A stretch of 64,000 nucleotides of DNA from Paenibacillus sp. FSL R5-0766. GTDB lineage: Bacteria > Bacillota > Bacilli > Paenibacillales > Paenibacillaceae. Below the pieces are notes generated by a model. The model ran no database searches, was not told the DNA's origin, and saw only the letters and a list, made by a program, of their open reading frames with translations. Shown piece after piece: positions 9,045-17,714 of the stretch; position 1 is the stretch's first letter; every line of letters begins with the position of its first letter. The position numbers and the translations under genes are program-made. The stretch is from assembly GCF_037971845.1 (NCBI RefSeq), contig NZ_CP150227.1, forward strand, positions 5,642,001 through 5,706,000, given 5' to 3'.

Positions 9045-11867
9045 ATGACACGCAAACTCAAACCAAAAGGCCTCATTCCCAAGGTCACTGCCATGGTCCT
9101 GACCACGGCTCTGCTTGGACAAGTTGTTGCATCATCCGTTTATGCCGGAGACACGCTCCCTTACACCGGTGAAAGTGCCAAAGGGGTGAATCAGCCCTAT
9201 CAACATGGATACACCTCGGCCCAGATTCTGAACTGGACACCGGAAAGTGATATCCATGGCGATTTACTTCGTGCCCATGTTCCCTTGCAGCCCCGTAATG
9301 AAGCGTTCGCTGCCACACAGGCTTATCCTGAGCTTAGTCCGGACACCCAGTTATTCACGATGAGTGGCGATTACGGCAATGCATTCTTCGATAGCACACC
9401 TTATACCAATGAATTCAGCCAGTATCTGTTTAATTATTGGCAATATACAGACTACTACAGCTATTGGCACGGCATGGCCTCTGCGGGAGTACCTGAGGAG
9501 CTGTATGACCCGAGTAAAGAGTGGACGGAGAAATACTTCGAGTTTGGCATTTTGAACATTCCGAATCCGGCCTACACCAATGCAGCCCACAAGAATGGCG
9601 TCAAATCCATTGCTAACATCTTTTTCTCAGACAATGACCGTGGACCACAGACGTACAAACAAATGCTGATCCAGGATGAAAACGGTAATTTCCCTGTGGC
9701 CGAGAAACTGGCCGAGATGGCAGAATACTACAACTACGATGGATATTTCTTCAATCAGGAAGAAGTTGCCCGGGGTGTAGCCCCTGAAGATATCGCATCC
9801 TACAAGAAATTCATGAAATATCTAAGAGATAAAGGCCTGTACGTTCAGTGGTATGATTCCACCATCAATACAACAGGCAAAATTCAATATCAGAACCAAT
9901 TTAATGGGCTTAATAGCCCTTTTGTGCAGGATTCAGTTCTCGGCAGAGTCTCGGATTCCATCTTCCTGAATTATGTCTGGAACCACAAGATGCTCCGCGA
10001 TTCCCGTGATCATGCCCTTAGCCTGGGACTGGATCCACTGGAAACCGTATTTGCTGGTGTTGAAGGTGGACATGACAAATTCGGCCGCTGGAAGCAATCC
10101 TATGACCTGCGCCATAATCTGGATGAGAACGGTCAACCGATGAATAGCATTGCGACACTGGGTGCCGACTTCACCCACAACGCTCTGGATGAAGAGATGG
10201 GCGATGGCAGCACCAATCATCGTGCGGAGGATGAGTACCAGTGGATGACCTTTGTACGCGATCGTGCCTGGTGGTCTGGTCCAAATCAAGACCCGACAGA
10301 TGCACGTCGTAATGCTTCTGCTGATCTGTCGGATGTGTATGCATCCGGTGCAAATTGGGATGGAATTGCCGCTTATCTTACCGAGCGATCCGTTATCAAT
10401 GGCTCCAATTTTGCAACCAGCTTCAATACGGGCCACGGCCTGAAATATTATGAAGACGGCGCTGTCTCGAACGATAAAGAATGGTCGAATATCAACATTC
10501 AGGATATCCCTGTCACTTGGCAATGGTGGATGGATAGTGAAGGCGACAAGCTAAGTGTCGATTTTGACTACGGTCCATCTTACGAGAAAGGCGCAAGATA
10601 CACATATGACTCCATTGGCGCGTTTAATGGCGGCAGCTCTCTCGTGGTGAACGGTACACTGAACGCGGACAACTTCCTGCGCCTGTACAAGACCGATCTG
10701 TCCGTCAACGGACAATCGAAACTGGAACTGACGTATAACAAACCGTCGACTAGTGACGCTTCCTCCCTGCATGTTGGGTTGATCTTCGAAGATGATCCAT
10801 CCAACGTGGTCAACGTAAATGTGCCTAATGCAGGCCAGCATACAAAAGGCTGGAAGACGGCTTCATTGGACTTGAGCGCTTATCAAGGCAAAACCATTGC
10901 CGCTATGGGATTATCCTTTGACCCGAACGGTAAGACAATTGAGAATTATCAGATAAATATTGGCGAGATCCGTATGTTCGACGGTTCAGCGGCTGTACCG
11001 GATGCACCGACCGGATTCCATATTGCCAAAGCACTGACCAACACCGATGAACTGGTTGTCGCATGGGACATGAAGGACTATTCAGAGGTCAAACAATACA
11101 ATTTATATGAAAATGGCGCCTATGTAGGCGGCGTGTATGATTCCACTTTTTATATCAAATCGCTAAAACAGCCTTCTGGTGAACTGTCCATTCGTGCTGT
11201 TGGTGCAGATGGTACCGAAAGTGAAGCAAACGTCCTGCCTTACGATCTGAATGCAGCCATTCAGAATATCGATGTGAAATTCAAAAAGAATGGCGATGCC
11301 ATCGTAAGCTGGAAAAACCCGAAAAAAGCAAAAGATTCGGGCAAAGACAAAGATAAGAATACCGGTAAAGACAAGGATAAAAATAAAGACAAAGATAAAG
11401 GCAACGAATCGATTCAGCTTACACTAGAAACTGAATACACGAAAGAACCATTCACCAAGTCACTTCAGGTCAAAAAAGGAAAACAATCTGCCGTCCTGAC
11501 CGGACTTCCTACCAATGGTGAACATTACGTGCTGAACATCGCCATTGGCGGGCAGAACCCGGTAACCCGTACCGGACAGCTCGCAGATCTTCAGATTACA
11601 CCATACGCCAAGGAAAAGGTCACGGTAAAAGATGGAAAATACACATTGGCCCTCCCGGATCTGGAGGACTGGTACAAGATCTATGTATATGAAAATGGGG
11701 TGCCACGCGAGTTCGGAGTCACTTACGTATCGCAAAAATTCCCGTATATCATTCGGGGAAGAACAAAGCTGAGTGAACTGACCTTCACACCAGCGTTCAG
11801 CAACAGCTCTTTGAAGCTGGTCATTGAGGATTATGCAGGCAATCAGGCTACTACAATTTTGAGGTAA
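9045..11867 (+). CDS. Secreted endo-beta-N-acetylglucosaminidase, glycoside hydrolase family 85
   Basis: Cleaves the GlcNAc-GlcNAc core of N-glycans on glycoproteins, outside the cell. It has 940 residues. A signal peptide ends near Ala34 (ASSVYA). The GH85 TIM barrel follows, with the substrate-assisted catalytic pair Asn237 and Glu239 in DGYFFNQEEV, matching the N-x-E pair of Endo-A type enzymes. Beta-sandwich modules follow, including a galactose-binding-like module around residues 500 to 650 and a fibronectin-like module after APTGFHIAKAL. A Lys/Asp-rich stretch (about residues 763 to 789) interrupts the C-terminal part. The gene is divergent from the two-component system and has GAAGGAGGA as its ribosome binding site. 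Confidence 0.93.
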   Translation: MTRKLKPKGLIPKVTAMVLTTALLGQVVASSVYAGDTLPYTGESAKGVNQPYQHGYTSAQILNWTPESDIHGDLLRAHVPLQPRNEAFAATQAYPELSPDTQLFTMSGDYGNAFFDSTPYTNEFSQYLFNYWQYTDYYSYWHGMASAGVPEELYDPSKEWTEKYFEFGILNIPNPAYTNAAHKNGVKSIANIFFSDNDRGPQTYKQMLIQDENGNFPVAEKLAEMAEYYNYDGYFFNQEEVARGVAPEDIASYKKFMKYLRDKGLYVQWYDSTINTTGKIQYQNQFNGLNSPFVQDSVLGRVSDSIFLNYVWNHKMLRDSRDHALSLGLDPLETVFAGVEGGHDKFGRWKQSYDLRHNLDENGQPMNSIATLGADFTHNALDEEMGDGSTNHRAEDEYQWMTFVRDRAWWSGPNQDPTDARRNASADLSDVYASGANWDGIAAYLTERSVINGSNFATSFNTGHGLKYYEDGAVSNDKEWSNINIQDIPVTWQWWMDSEGDKLSVDFDYGPSYEKGARYTYDSIGAFNGGSSLVVNGTLNADNFLRLYKTDLSVNGQSKLELTYNKPSTSDASSLHVGLIFEDDPSNVVNVNVPNAGQHTKGWKTASLDLSAYQGKTIAAMGLSFDPNGKTIENYQINIGEIRMFDGSAAVPDAPTGFHIAKALTNTDELVVAWDMKDYSEVKQYNLYENGAYVGGVYDSTFYIKSLKQPSGELSIRAVGADGTESEANVLPYDLNAAIQNIDVKFKKNGDAIVSWKNPKKAKDSGKDKDKNTGKDKDKNKDKDKGNESIQLTLETEYTKEPFTKSLQVKKGKQSAVLTGLPTNGEHYVLNIAIGGQNPVTRTGQLADLQITPYAKEKVTVKDGKYTLALPDLEDWYKIYVYENGVPREFGVTYVSQKFPYIIRGRTKLSELTFTPAFSNSSLKLVIEDYAGNQATTILR

Positions 11868-11918
11868 TACTGCAAAGTATTTTTTGTGTACACCAGCATA
11901 CCAGTTGAGATAAAAACG

Positions 11919-11960
11919 TACAGCCCTTCACTTCCAAAAGGAAGTTGAAGGGCTGTTTTT
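11919..11960 (+). terminator. Rho-independent terminator after GH85 gene
   Basis: CAGCCCTTCACTTCC pairs with GGAAGTTGAAGGGCTG around an AAAA loop, followed by TTTTTG. Confidence 0.9.
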
Positions 11961-12011
11961 GTTGATCTAACAATAAATACTCTGCCCAACAGCTATTAAA
12001 CAGCATTCCCG

Positions 12012-13412
12012 TTAGCATAGTCCTTCGGATGAAATTGAGGATAGATGCTTGCGCAACTGCTTTTTATCTATTTTATCCACGGCTGTTCTCGGCAAAGTAT
12101 CCACAATGAACAGTTGAGTCGGCCATTTGTACGGAGCAAGGTGTGGCTCACAAAACGCCCGCATCCGCGTCAGATCCATACTTTCACCATCCTGTAACAC
12201 TATGAAAGCGACGAGTTCCTCTCCTTCGTCAGGAAGAGAATGTCCGATTACGGCCGCCTCGCTTACCGACTGATGGCTCACAATAACATGCTCCACTTCG
12301 GCGCAAAACACATTGGAACCGCCCACAATAACCATATCCTTCAAGCGGTCAAACACATAAAGGTAACCTTCGGCATCCAGACAACCGACATCCCCAGTTC
12401 GAATCCAGCCATCGGACATGGTCTCGGCAGTAACCTCCAACTGGCGCCAATACCCCAGCATGGTCTGTGCACCTCGAACAACGATTTCTCCAGCCTCGCC
12501 CGTAACTGTCTCACTTCCGTCCGTATCTAATATCCGAACTTCAAAGGCCTGCTCACCTTGGGCAGCCAAGTCAGCAGGACGACCTACGGATCGAAGGCGA
12601 TGGGGATCGCCCATATGCTGAGCAGGAAAAAGGCGGCTTATGGACATTCCACATTCCGCTTGTGAGTAGTTGTTCACAATGATAATTTCAGGAAATTGCG
12701 ATACGACCTCCTGTAGTGTATCCGGGGAAATAATGGACCCTCCGCAGCCAATAAGCGAAAGACTCTTCAAGTTTCTACTTCCTACGGATACCTCGCGGGT
12801 AAGATCACGTAGCAGTTGGCCTACTGTGCTGAGTTGTGTAATCTGATCACGTTCAATAGCTTCCATAATGCGGTGTACATCCGCTGGGTATTCATCTAGA
12901 AATACAAGACAGCCTCCAGCAGCCATGGTCGCCCACAACTGGAACTGACCCACCAGATGGGATAAGTTGAGCACTAACACACGACGCTTGAGATCATGAC
13001 CGAAGCCTGCAGAAGGCGTAAGTTGATTCCAAGCAGCCATACCACGATGCGAATGCATGACCCCTTTTGGTCGACCAGTTGTCCCACCCGTATAAATCAG
13101 GACTGCCGTATCGTCTACACTTCGTTTGGAAAGGTCTTTTGGAGAGAACGCAGGTTCCTGCTGTAAAAGAGCAGCGAGCGAACTGCTATTCGTCCCTTCT
13201 TCGTCCATCGTGAACAGTTTTGGACAATACTCAAGAAGCTTTACCGTGGCGTTAGCTACGTTAGCATGTTGGTCATCATGAATAACCATATGTGGTTCTG
13301 CATCCTGAAATATGGCAGCGAGTTCAGGCACTGTTAGCATAGGAGAAGGAACGAGCGGTATAGCGCCGATCCCAACAGAGAGTAGCATATATCTGGAATA
13401 ATAAGTAATCAT
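12012..13412 (-). CDS. Acyl-CoA synthetase/AMP-dependent ligase, N-terminally short
   Basis: Member of the ANL adenylating enzymes, 466 residues. It keeps the P-loop-like YTGGTTGRPKG motif, the GYW motif, the hinge region (WIRTGDVGCLDAEGYLYVFDRLKD) and the C-terminal catalytic Lys in PRTAVDKIDKKQL. The start MITYYSRYMLLSVGIGAIP aligns with a point that lies roughly 60 to 80 residues inside normal family members, so the first part of the large domain is missing. A stop codon sits three codons upstream in frame, so no hidden extension exists. Either a decayed pseudogene or a shortened ligase. The substrate cannot be told; the sequence looks like fatty acid or aryl acid ligases. Confidence 0.75.
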   Translation of the reverse strand: MITYYSRYMLLSVGIGAIPLVPSPMLTVPELAAIFQDAEPHMVIHDDQHANVANATVKLLEYCPKLFTMDEEGTNSSSLAALLQQEPAFSPKDLSKRSVDDTAVLIYTGGTTGRPKGVMHSHRGMAAWNQLTPSAGFGHDLKRRVLVLNLSHLVGQFQLWATMAAGGCLVFLDEYPADVHRIMEAIERDQITQLSTVGQLLRDLTREVSVGSRNLKSLSLIGCGGSIISPDTLQEVVSQFPEIIIVNNYSQAECGMSISRLFPAQHMGDPHRLRSVGRPADLAAQGEQAFEVRILDTDGSETVTGEAGEIVVRGAQTMLGYWRQLEVTAETMSDGWIRTGDVGCLDAEGYLYVFDRLKDMVIVGGSNVFCAEVEHVIVSHQSVSEAAVIGHSLPDEGEELVAFIVLQDGESMDLTRMRAFCEPHLAPYKWPTQLFIVDTLPRTAVDKIDKKQLRKHLSSISSEGLC

Positions 13413-13595
13413 TATCCCCTATTAAACTCATAAATTCTGCTGATATTACAGTTCTGCCCATAGACGATCCTTGCCGTTAACCTACTTGCTAGCTTGATTA
13501 GGCAGATCAAATTGGGCTGCTTTTTAAACTGAAATCCAACATTTCTCGTTATCATTAAGTTTATTTAGGAAACGAGTACCCAGGAGGGGATTGTC

Positions 13596-14096
13596 ATAAA
13601 AGTAAAGACAATGTACTTTATTTTCAGTGTTGTAGCGTTATTTTTACTATCAGCTTGCGCAGGTGTTGTTACTGGCTCTAGTCAGCAGAATGAACTAGGT
13701 GAACCTTATCGTATGGCGTTGGAGGAGTTAATTTCAACAGATACGGCTCTTAATGAAAACATGGAGTATATCTCATTAGATTTTGATAAAGGAATTCCAT
13801 TAAAGGATTCTGATAAGAAAAGCATTGAGGATTACCTTCACAGCAAATATAACGTAAAAATTTATAACCTAACCTATGAAGAATTGATTGAAGATGGACA
13901 GTCTGAACAGTCTGAAAACACGCTAAAAGGGATTTTACTGAAAATTGAAAAGCAGGAGAATGAATCAGATAATAATATTGCCATAGAGGTCAGTAAGTAC
14001 CGTACCAATGAGGGGTCGCTCTCTGCAAAAATAACATTAACCTATGAGGAAGGTAAATGGAAAGTTGCTACTCATACTCCTACAAGGGAAAGTTAA
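13596..14096 (+). CDS. Small predicted lipoprotein of unknown function, probable ATA start
   Basis: The first ATG is at 13611 (161 residues), but that start lacks a charged n-region and is 23 bases from the only good ribosome binding site, AGGAGG at 13582-13587. An in-frame ATA at 13596 is eight bases from that site and would add IKVKT, giving a normal lipoprotein signal with lipobox LLSAC. The mature protein is acidic and Lys-rich with no recognised domain; its end (KITLTYEEGKWKVATHTP) resembles small secreted proteins of Bacillales. No relation to the neighbouring genes is evident. ATA starts are rare, so a recently mutated ATG is the simplest reading. Confidence 0.6.
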   Translation: MKVKTMYFIFSVVALFLLSACAGVVTGSSQQNELGEPYRMALEELISTDTALNENMEYISLDFDKGIPLKDSDKKSIEDYLHSKYNVKIYNLTYEELIEDGQSEQSENTLKGILLKIEKQENESDNNIAIEVSKYRTNEGSLSAKITLTYEEGKWKVATHTPTRES

Positions 14097-14713
14097 AGGA
14101 TATAATTTCACCAGTGAGAGTACTAGGAAAAGTTTACTATGACAATTATCGAAGTAGCCCTTTAGGGCTTTTTTTGTCCGCATTTTCTGGATTATATACT
14201 ACCCCTAAAGGTGTACCAAAAGGATCGTTAGCATTTTTGCAACAATCCCTATTGTTATCCGTTAGTTGTAAACCACAGTTGATTACGTTGATTCTTTGAA
14301 CATTAAGCTAACCTTTCCCGTTAGTTTAATGAACCTCAATTATGCATTTGAATAATTAATCGAGACAACTCCTGGTTAACTACGGAACGAAGGAGTACCC
14401 CAAGTACCCGAAGGAGAACTTCGGCTGGTGCTCCTAGTTTGTATCCTCCCATAGTTGAACGGAAAAGAAGTATCTTTATATACTAAAAGTGAGACCTTTA
14501 CATCTAAAGTAATCTTCATCTTGTTTAACAAAAAGTTCATAACGTCTCTTTAACCATTTAAATGACCTACTCATGATGTTGATGTTTGTAATTATACGTG
14601 TATGAGTGATCCGGTAGGAAGTCCAAAATTTTTCAAAAATAATCCCAACCTTTATTTCGCCTGGCACACTATATAATTGTCAGGAATTACAGATGCAACT
14701 ATGGAGGCAAATT
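14097..14713. other. Gene-poor stretch with decayed coding remnants
   Basis: Beside the terminator, this 617-bp gap is AT-rich. A GC-rich island around 14370-14432 can be read as a short C-terminal fragment (NYGTKEYPKYPKENFGWCS then stop) with a stop codon just upstream, so it is probably a gene remnant. The motif CTAACCTTTCCCGTTAG at 14308-14324 recurs in altered form near 16720. A minus-strand open frame at 14476-14667 has no ribosome binding site and is not called. Confidence 0.5.
14152..14175 (+). terminator. Short Rho-independent terminator
   Basis: AGCCC/GGGCT stem (AGCCCTTTAGGGCT) followed by seven T residues, 55 bases after the lipoprotein stop codon. Confidence 0.75.
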
Positions 14714-16360
14714 ATGGATTCAATTGGTAAAAACGGAAAAGAAGCGGCGGAAGCGATTAGGAGCTATGTCAAACCGATTTTCGGTTTTGCCTTAAACCGG
14801 GTCAAGCATCGGGCCGAGGCGGAGGATCTGGCTCAGGAGATTATGCTGCAGTTGTTGAAATCCTTCTCTGGGTTGCGGGACATTAGAAACCTTGACGCTT
14901 ACGTCTGGACGGTTGCCCGATACACTTGGGTGAATTGGTTGAAAAAGCGTGCGCACGCTCCCCAAGCGATTGAAATCAACGGCATATCCGAACTGTCTGC
15001 CGCCCCTTCCCGGGAGCCGCTTGACCGGCTGCTGGTAACCGAAGCTTACCGCGAACTGCGCCGAGAAGTCGCGTTTCTATCCGACATCCATCGCCGGATC
15101 GTAGTTATGCATTACTACGACGAGCTTAAAATCGGCGATATCGCGATTGCTCTGAACATTCCTGTCAACACGGTGAAGTGGCATTTGAGCGAGGCTAAAA
15201 AGAAGTTACGGAAAGGGATGAAACGTATGCGTGCAACAGGAACTTTAAGTGTCAATCCGGTCAGCATGGGGGAAATGGGCCATTCCGGTTCGGCCGGCAG
15301 TCTGGGCGAAACCAACGATTTTCTTGGACGCGCCTTGGCGCAAAATATCGTTTACGCGGCTTATCACAAGGCGCGTACCGTACATCAAATCGCGGAGGAG
15401 CTAGGAATGCCGCCGTCTTTACTGGAAGGCGAAGTCCGGCACCTAGCCGATTACAATTTTCTCACCCAAACCTCTCCCGGCAAATATCAAAGCAATACCA
15501 TCGTCTGGGACCTCTTCGAGTTGGCTGTAGCCGGTCATCAATTCTGGCAAGATTGCGCCGCCGAAGTGGCCGATGTTCATTTCGACGCGTTAATGGAAGT
15601 TCGCCAGCAAGTCGAGGATAGCGGAGTGTACGTTCCGGACGGCGACTATAACTTCCTGCTCTGGACCTTGCTGCCCAAGAACGTTGAGGAGCAATCATGG
15701 CGGAGCATGCCGGCGGGCGAAAACTTCGATGCGGTCGCACCAATGCGAAAGGACGGAGGTCAGTATATTGCCTATGCGGCGTTAAACCAGAGCCACAGTT
15801 CCGATCCGGGTTTTGATTTGAGTAGTTACGTCACCTTCGGTCCGTCGCTCCGCTACGTCGAAGACACTCCCTTATACTTGTGGCAATTCAATACGTACTG
15901 GAGCGACCGCCAGATGGATTGGCGTTTCCTGGAATACCGGAATGTCGAGATTTGTCATGCGTTCCAACAAGGGGAACTGCCCGACAACGAAGAGAACGCC
16001 GAGCAATATTCGTTCCTGCTGGAGAAGGGGTACATCCGCAAGACGGAGGAGGGGTACAAGTTCAATGCGGTTTGGATCGACTCTCCGCAAACGTTGGATC
16101 GGTTGAACAAGGCAATGCCTGATTTGTCCGCTCTGTACGCGCCTGCTGTCGGCAAGCTCTACGATAAAATGCTCAACCTGTTCCTGCAAAATCAGCCGAA
16201 GCATTTGGAGCCGCAGCTTGCTTATATGGTGAGAGGCAACACCGGCGGAGGCCGACTTGTCGCTTATATTTTGAAGCATTTAATCGATAACGGAAAGTTG
16301 AAACCGCCGTTGCCCCACCAGCAGAAGACGATTTCAACTTGGATGGGGCCGGTCAAGTAA
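14714..16360 (+). CDS. ECF-type sigma factor with a 370-residue C-terminal extension
   Basis: RNA polymerase sigma factor, 548 residues. The start ATG at 14714 has GGAGG six bases upstream; an earlier in-frame ATG at 14693 does not. Residues 1 to about 180 hold region 2 (AEAEDLAQEIMLQLLKSF, YVWTVARYTWVNWLKKR) and region 4 (HRRIVVMHYYDELKIGDIAIALNIPVNTVKWHL). The rest is unlike ordinary ECF factors: a possible winged-helix segment (TVHQIAEELGMPPSLLEGEVRHL) and a long Trp- and Tyr-rich domain with no metal or catalytic motif that I recognise. Such extensions often replace a separate anti-sigma factor. The gene is richer in GC than both flanks and has no partner gene nearby, which suggests transfer. 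Confidence 0.85.
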   Translation: MDSIGKNGKEAAEAIRSYVKPIFGFALNRVKHRAEAEDLAQEIMLQLLKSFSGLRDIRNLDAYVWTVARYTWVNWLKKRAHAPQAIEINGISELSAAPSREPLDRLLVTEAYRELRREVAFLSDIHRRIVVMHYYDELKIGDIAIALNIPVNTVKWHLSEAKKKLRKGMKRMRATGTLSVNPVSMGEMGHSGSAGSLGETNDFLGRALAQNIVYAAYHKARTVHQIAEELGMPPSLLEGEVRHLADYNFLTQTSPGKYQSNTIVWDLFELAVAGHQFWQDCAAEVADVHFDALMEVRQQVEDSGVYVPDGDYNFLLWTLLPKNVEEQSWRSMPAGENFDAVAPMRKDGGQYIAYAALNQSHSSDPGFDLSSYVTFGPSLRYVEDTPLYLWQFNTYWSDRQMDWRFLEYRNVEICHAFQQGELPDNEENAEQYSFLLEKGYIRKTEEGYKFNAVWIDSPQTLDRLNKAMPDLSALYAPAVGKLYDKMLNLFLQNQPKHLEPQLAYMVRGNTGGGRLVAYILKHLIDNGKLKPPLPHQQKTISTWMGPVK

Positions 16361-16875
16361 GTCGGTTCGGAAATGTATACGAAGAATAGCCGTTCCCGAG
16401 CGGTGGCAATTTTTACACAAAACTTTGTCTGTCCTGTCCAACGAAGTGATTAGGACATCGCTATTTCACACGGCCCCCTCCTAAACGTATGGAAATGATT
16501 AGAAACTACCCATGACGCATGTGCGTCATGGGTAGTTTTTTAATCGCAATCGTATCTGCCAGATTTCTCCTTTACCTTACGTTTTTTATCTTTCTTGTCC
16601 GCAATCAACCGTGAGAGGCCAGATGCTCCACATACTCAGCAGATCTATTCAGCAAAACTTCCCGTTAGTTGAGTAAAAGCAGCCAATCACAATGAACAGC
16701 TACTTTCTTGTTGTTATTGAGCTAACGTTTCCCGTTAGCTTAATGATTACTTAAAGGCAACTTACACATTTCAAGACGGATCTTCTATTTTAAAACTAAC
16801 CTGCCCGCCTGTTAGCCATGATTTTATACATTAAAAGGAATTACTTATGTAAGGTGTCAAAGCCACTCACCCTAA
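16361..16875. other. Gene-poor stretch with terminator and possible IS remnant
   Basis: Contains a strong terminator (16503-16543), a segment around 16410-16440 (TTTTTACACAAAACTTTG) that resembles insertion sequence ends, and two copies of a short motif ending CCCGTTAG (16665 and 16732). No gene is seen. Confidence 0.45.
16503..16543 (+). terminator. Strong Rho-independent terminator
   Basis: AAACTACCCATGACGCA pairs perfectly with TGCGTCATGGGTAGTTT, followed by a T run. It lies 140 bp after the extended sigma factor gene and, given its symmetry, could act on both strands. Confidence 0.85.
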
Positions 16876-17541
16876 TTAGAGCGTCTCAACCAACTTCTGA
16901 ATCTTTGAGTGGGAAATTAAATATACAGGTCCCATTATTTCTATTTTGCCGTCCTTTACACGTATAGCGCTCTCCTGTTCTGCCGCATAAATTTCAATCT
17001 CTTCAGACAAGGGGGACAGGTAGCCTTGAACAAACGTGGCGTAATCGCGTTGAGAATGAGATTCGTAGGCAAAATGATCAAAGCCAATACCATCATAAAT
17101 AGTACTTGTTTCAACTTCATCAGTGTTATTCAAGCTTAACCATTTTGCAGCCATGTTTAACGCACCGGCGCTTGCACCCATTATAATGGCATTGCTATTC
17201 TTAATAACATTGGATAATTCATATTCCGCCAAAAAATCATTCTGCAAAACAGGATATCCACCACATAAAAAAATGACAGAAGCGTTCTGAATGAATCGCT
17301 GAGCATCTTCTTTCTGCATACGGTAATCGATGAAATGATATTCATCAAAAATAATGTTAGCCTGATTCAACCATGTCCATTCAGAAATATCATCAAAGTT
17401 AACTTGCTCATCTTTATAACCAGACGGATTAGCACTAATCATAACAAGCGATTTTCTGTCTTGTATATCCTCCTGCAAACAATGGACCAGCTTCTCAGGA
17501 AAAAAATGATTAAACCAACTGAAATAGTAGTGAGTTTTCAA
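16876..17541 (-). CDS. Peptidase S51 family protein (dipeptidase E-like)
   Basis: Class I glutamine amidotransferase-like serine peptidase, 221 residues. The nucleophile elbow GASAG contains Ser124, preceded by the conserved FLCGGYP turn at 100 to 106; His156 in GFDHF fits the triad histidine. There is no signal peptide, so it should act in the cytoplasm, where PepE relatives cut aspartyl dipeptides. The family also includes cyanophycinase, but the length and the lack of its extra motifs favour a PepE-like role. A terminator separates it from the sigma factor gene upstream on the same strand. Confidence 0.85.
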   Translation of the reverse strand: MKTHYYFSWFNHFFPEKLVHCLQEDIQDRKSLVMISANPSGYKDEQVNFDDISEWTWLNQANIIFDEYHFIDYRMQKEDAQRFIQNASVIFLCGGYPVLQNDFLAEYELSNVIKNSNAIIMGASAGALNMAAKWLSLNNTDEVETSTIYDGIGFDHFAYESHSQRDYATFVQGYLSPLSEEIEIYAAEQESAIRVKDGKIEIMGPVYLISHSKIQKLVETL

Positions 17542-17665
17542 ACTTAATTACCTCCATATGTATTATTTACATTCATCCATAGGATTCATAGAAAACCTCT
17601 TTTTATATGCATTATACAAAATAATCCAATTGATTGATAGTACATTTAACATAACTATAACCACG

Positions 17666-17697
17666 TTAAAAAAAGCCCGGTTCTTCCCCCGGGCAAC
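17666..17697 (-). terminator. Rho-independent terminator after sigma/peptidase-like fusion gene
   Basis: On the minus strand TGCCCGGGGGAAGAACCGGGCTTTTTTT forms a GC-rich hairpin with a T run, 18 bases after the stop codon. Confidence 0.85.
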
Positions 17698-17714
17698 ATA
17701 CATTTTTGTATGGG

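Noticed and set aside
14476..14667. 63-codon open frame on the minus strand
   Set aside because: GTG start without a ribosome binding site, no recognisable motif, and in a decayed stretch.
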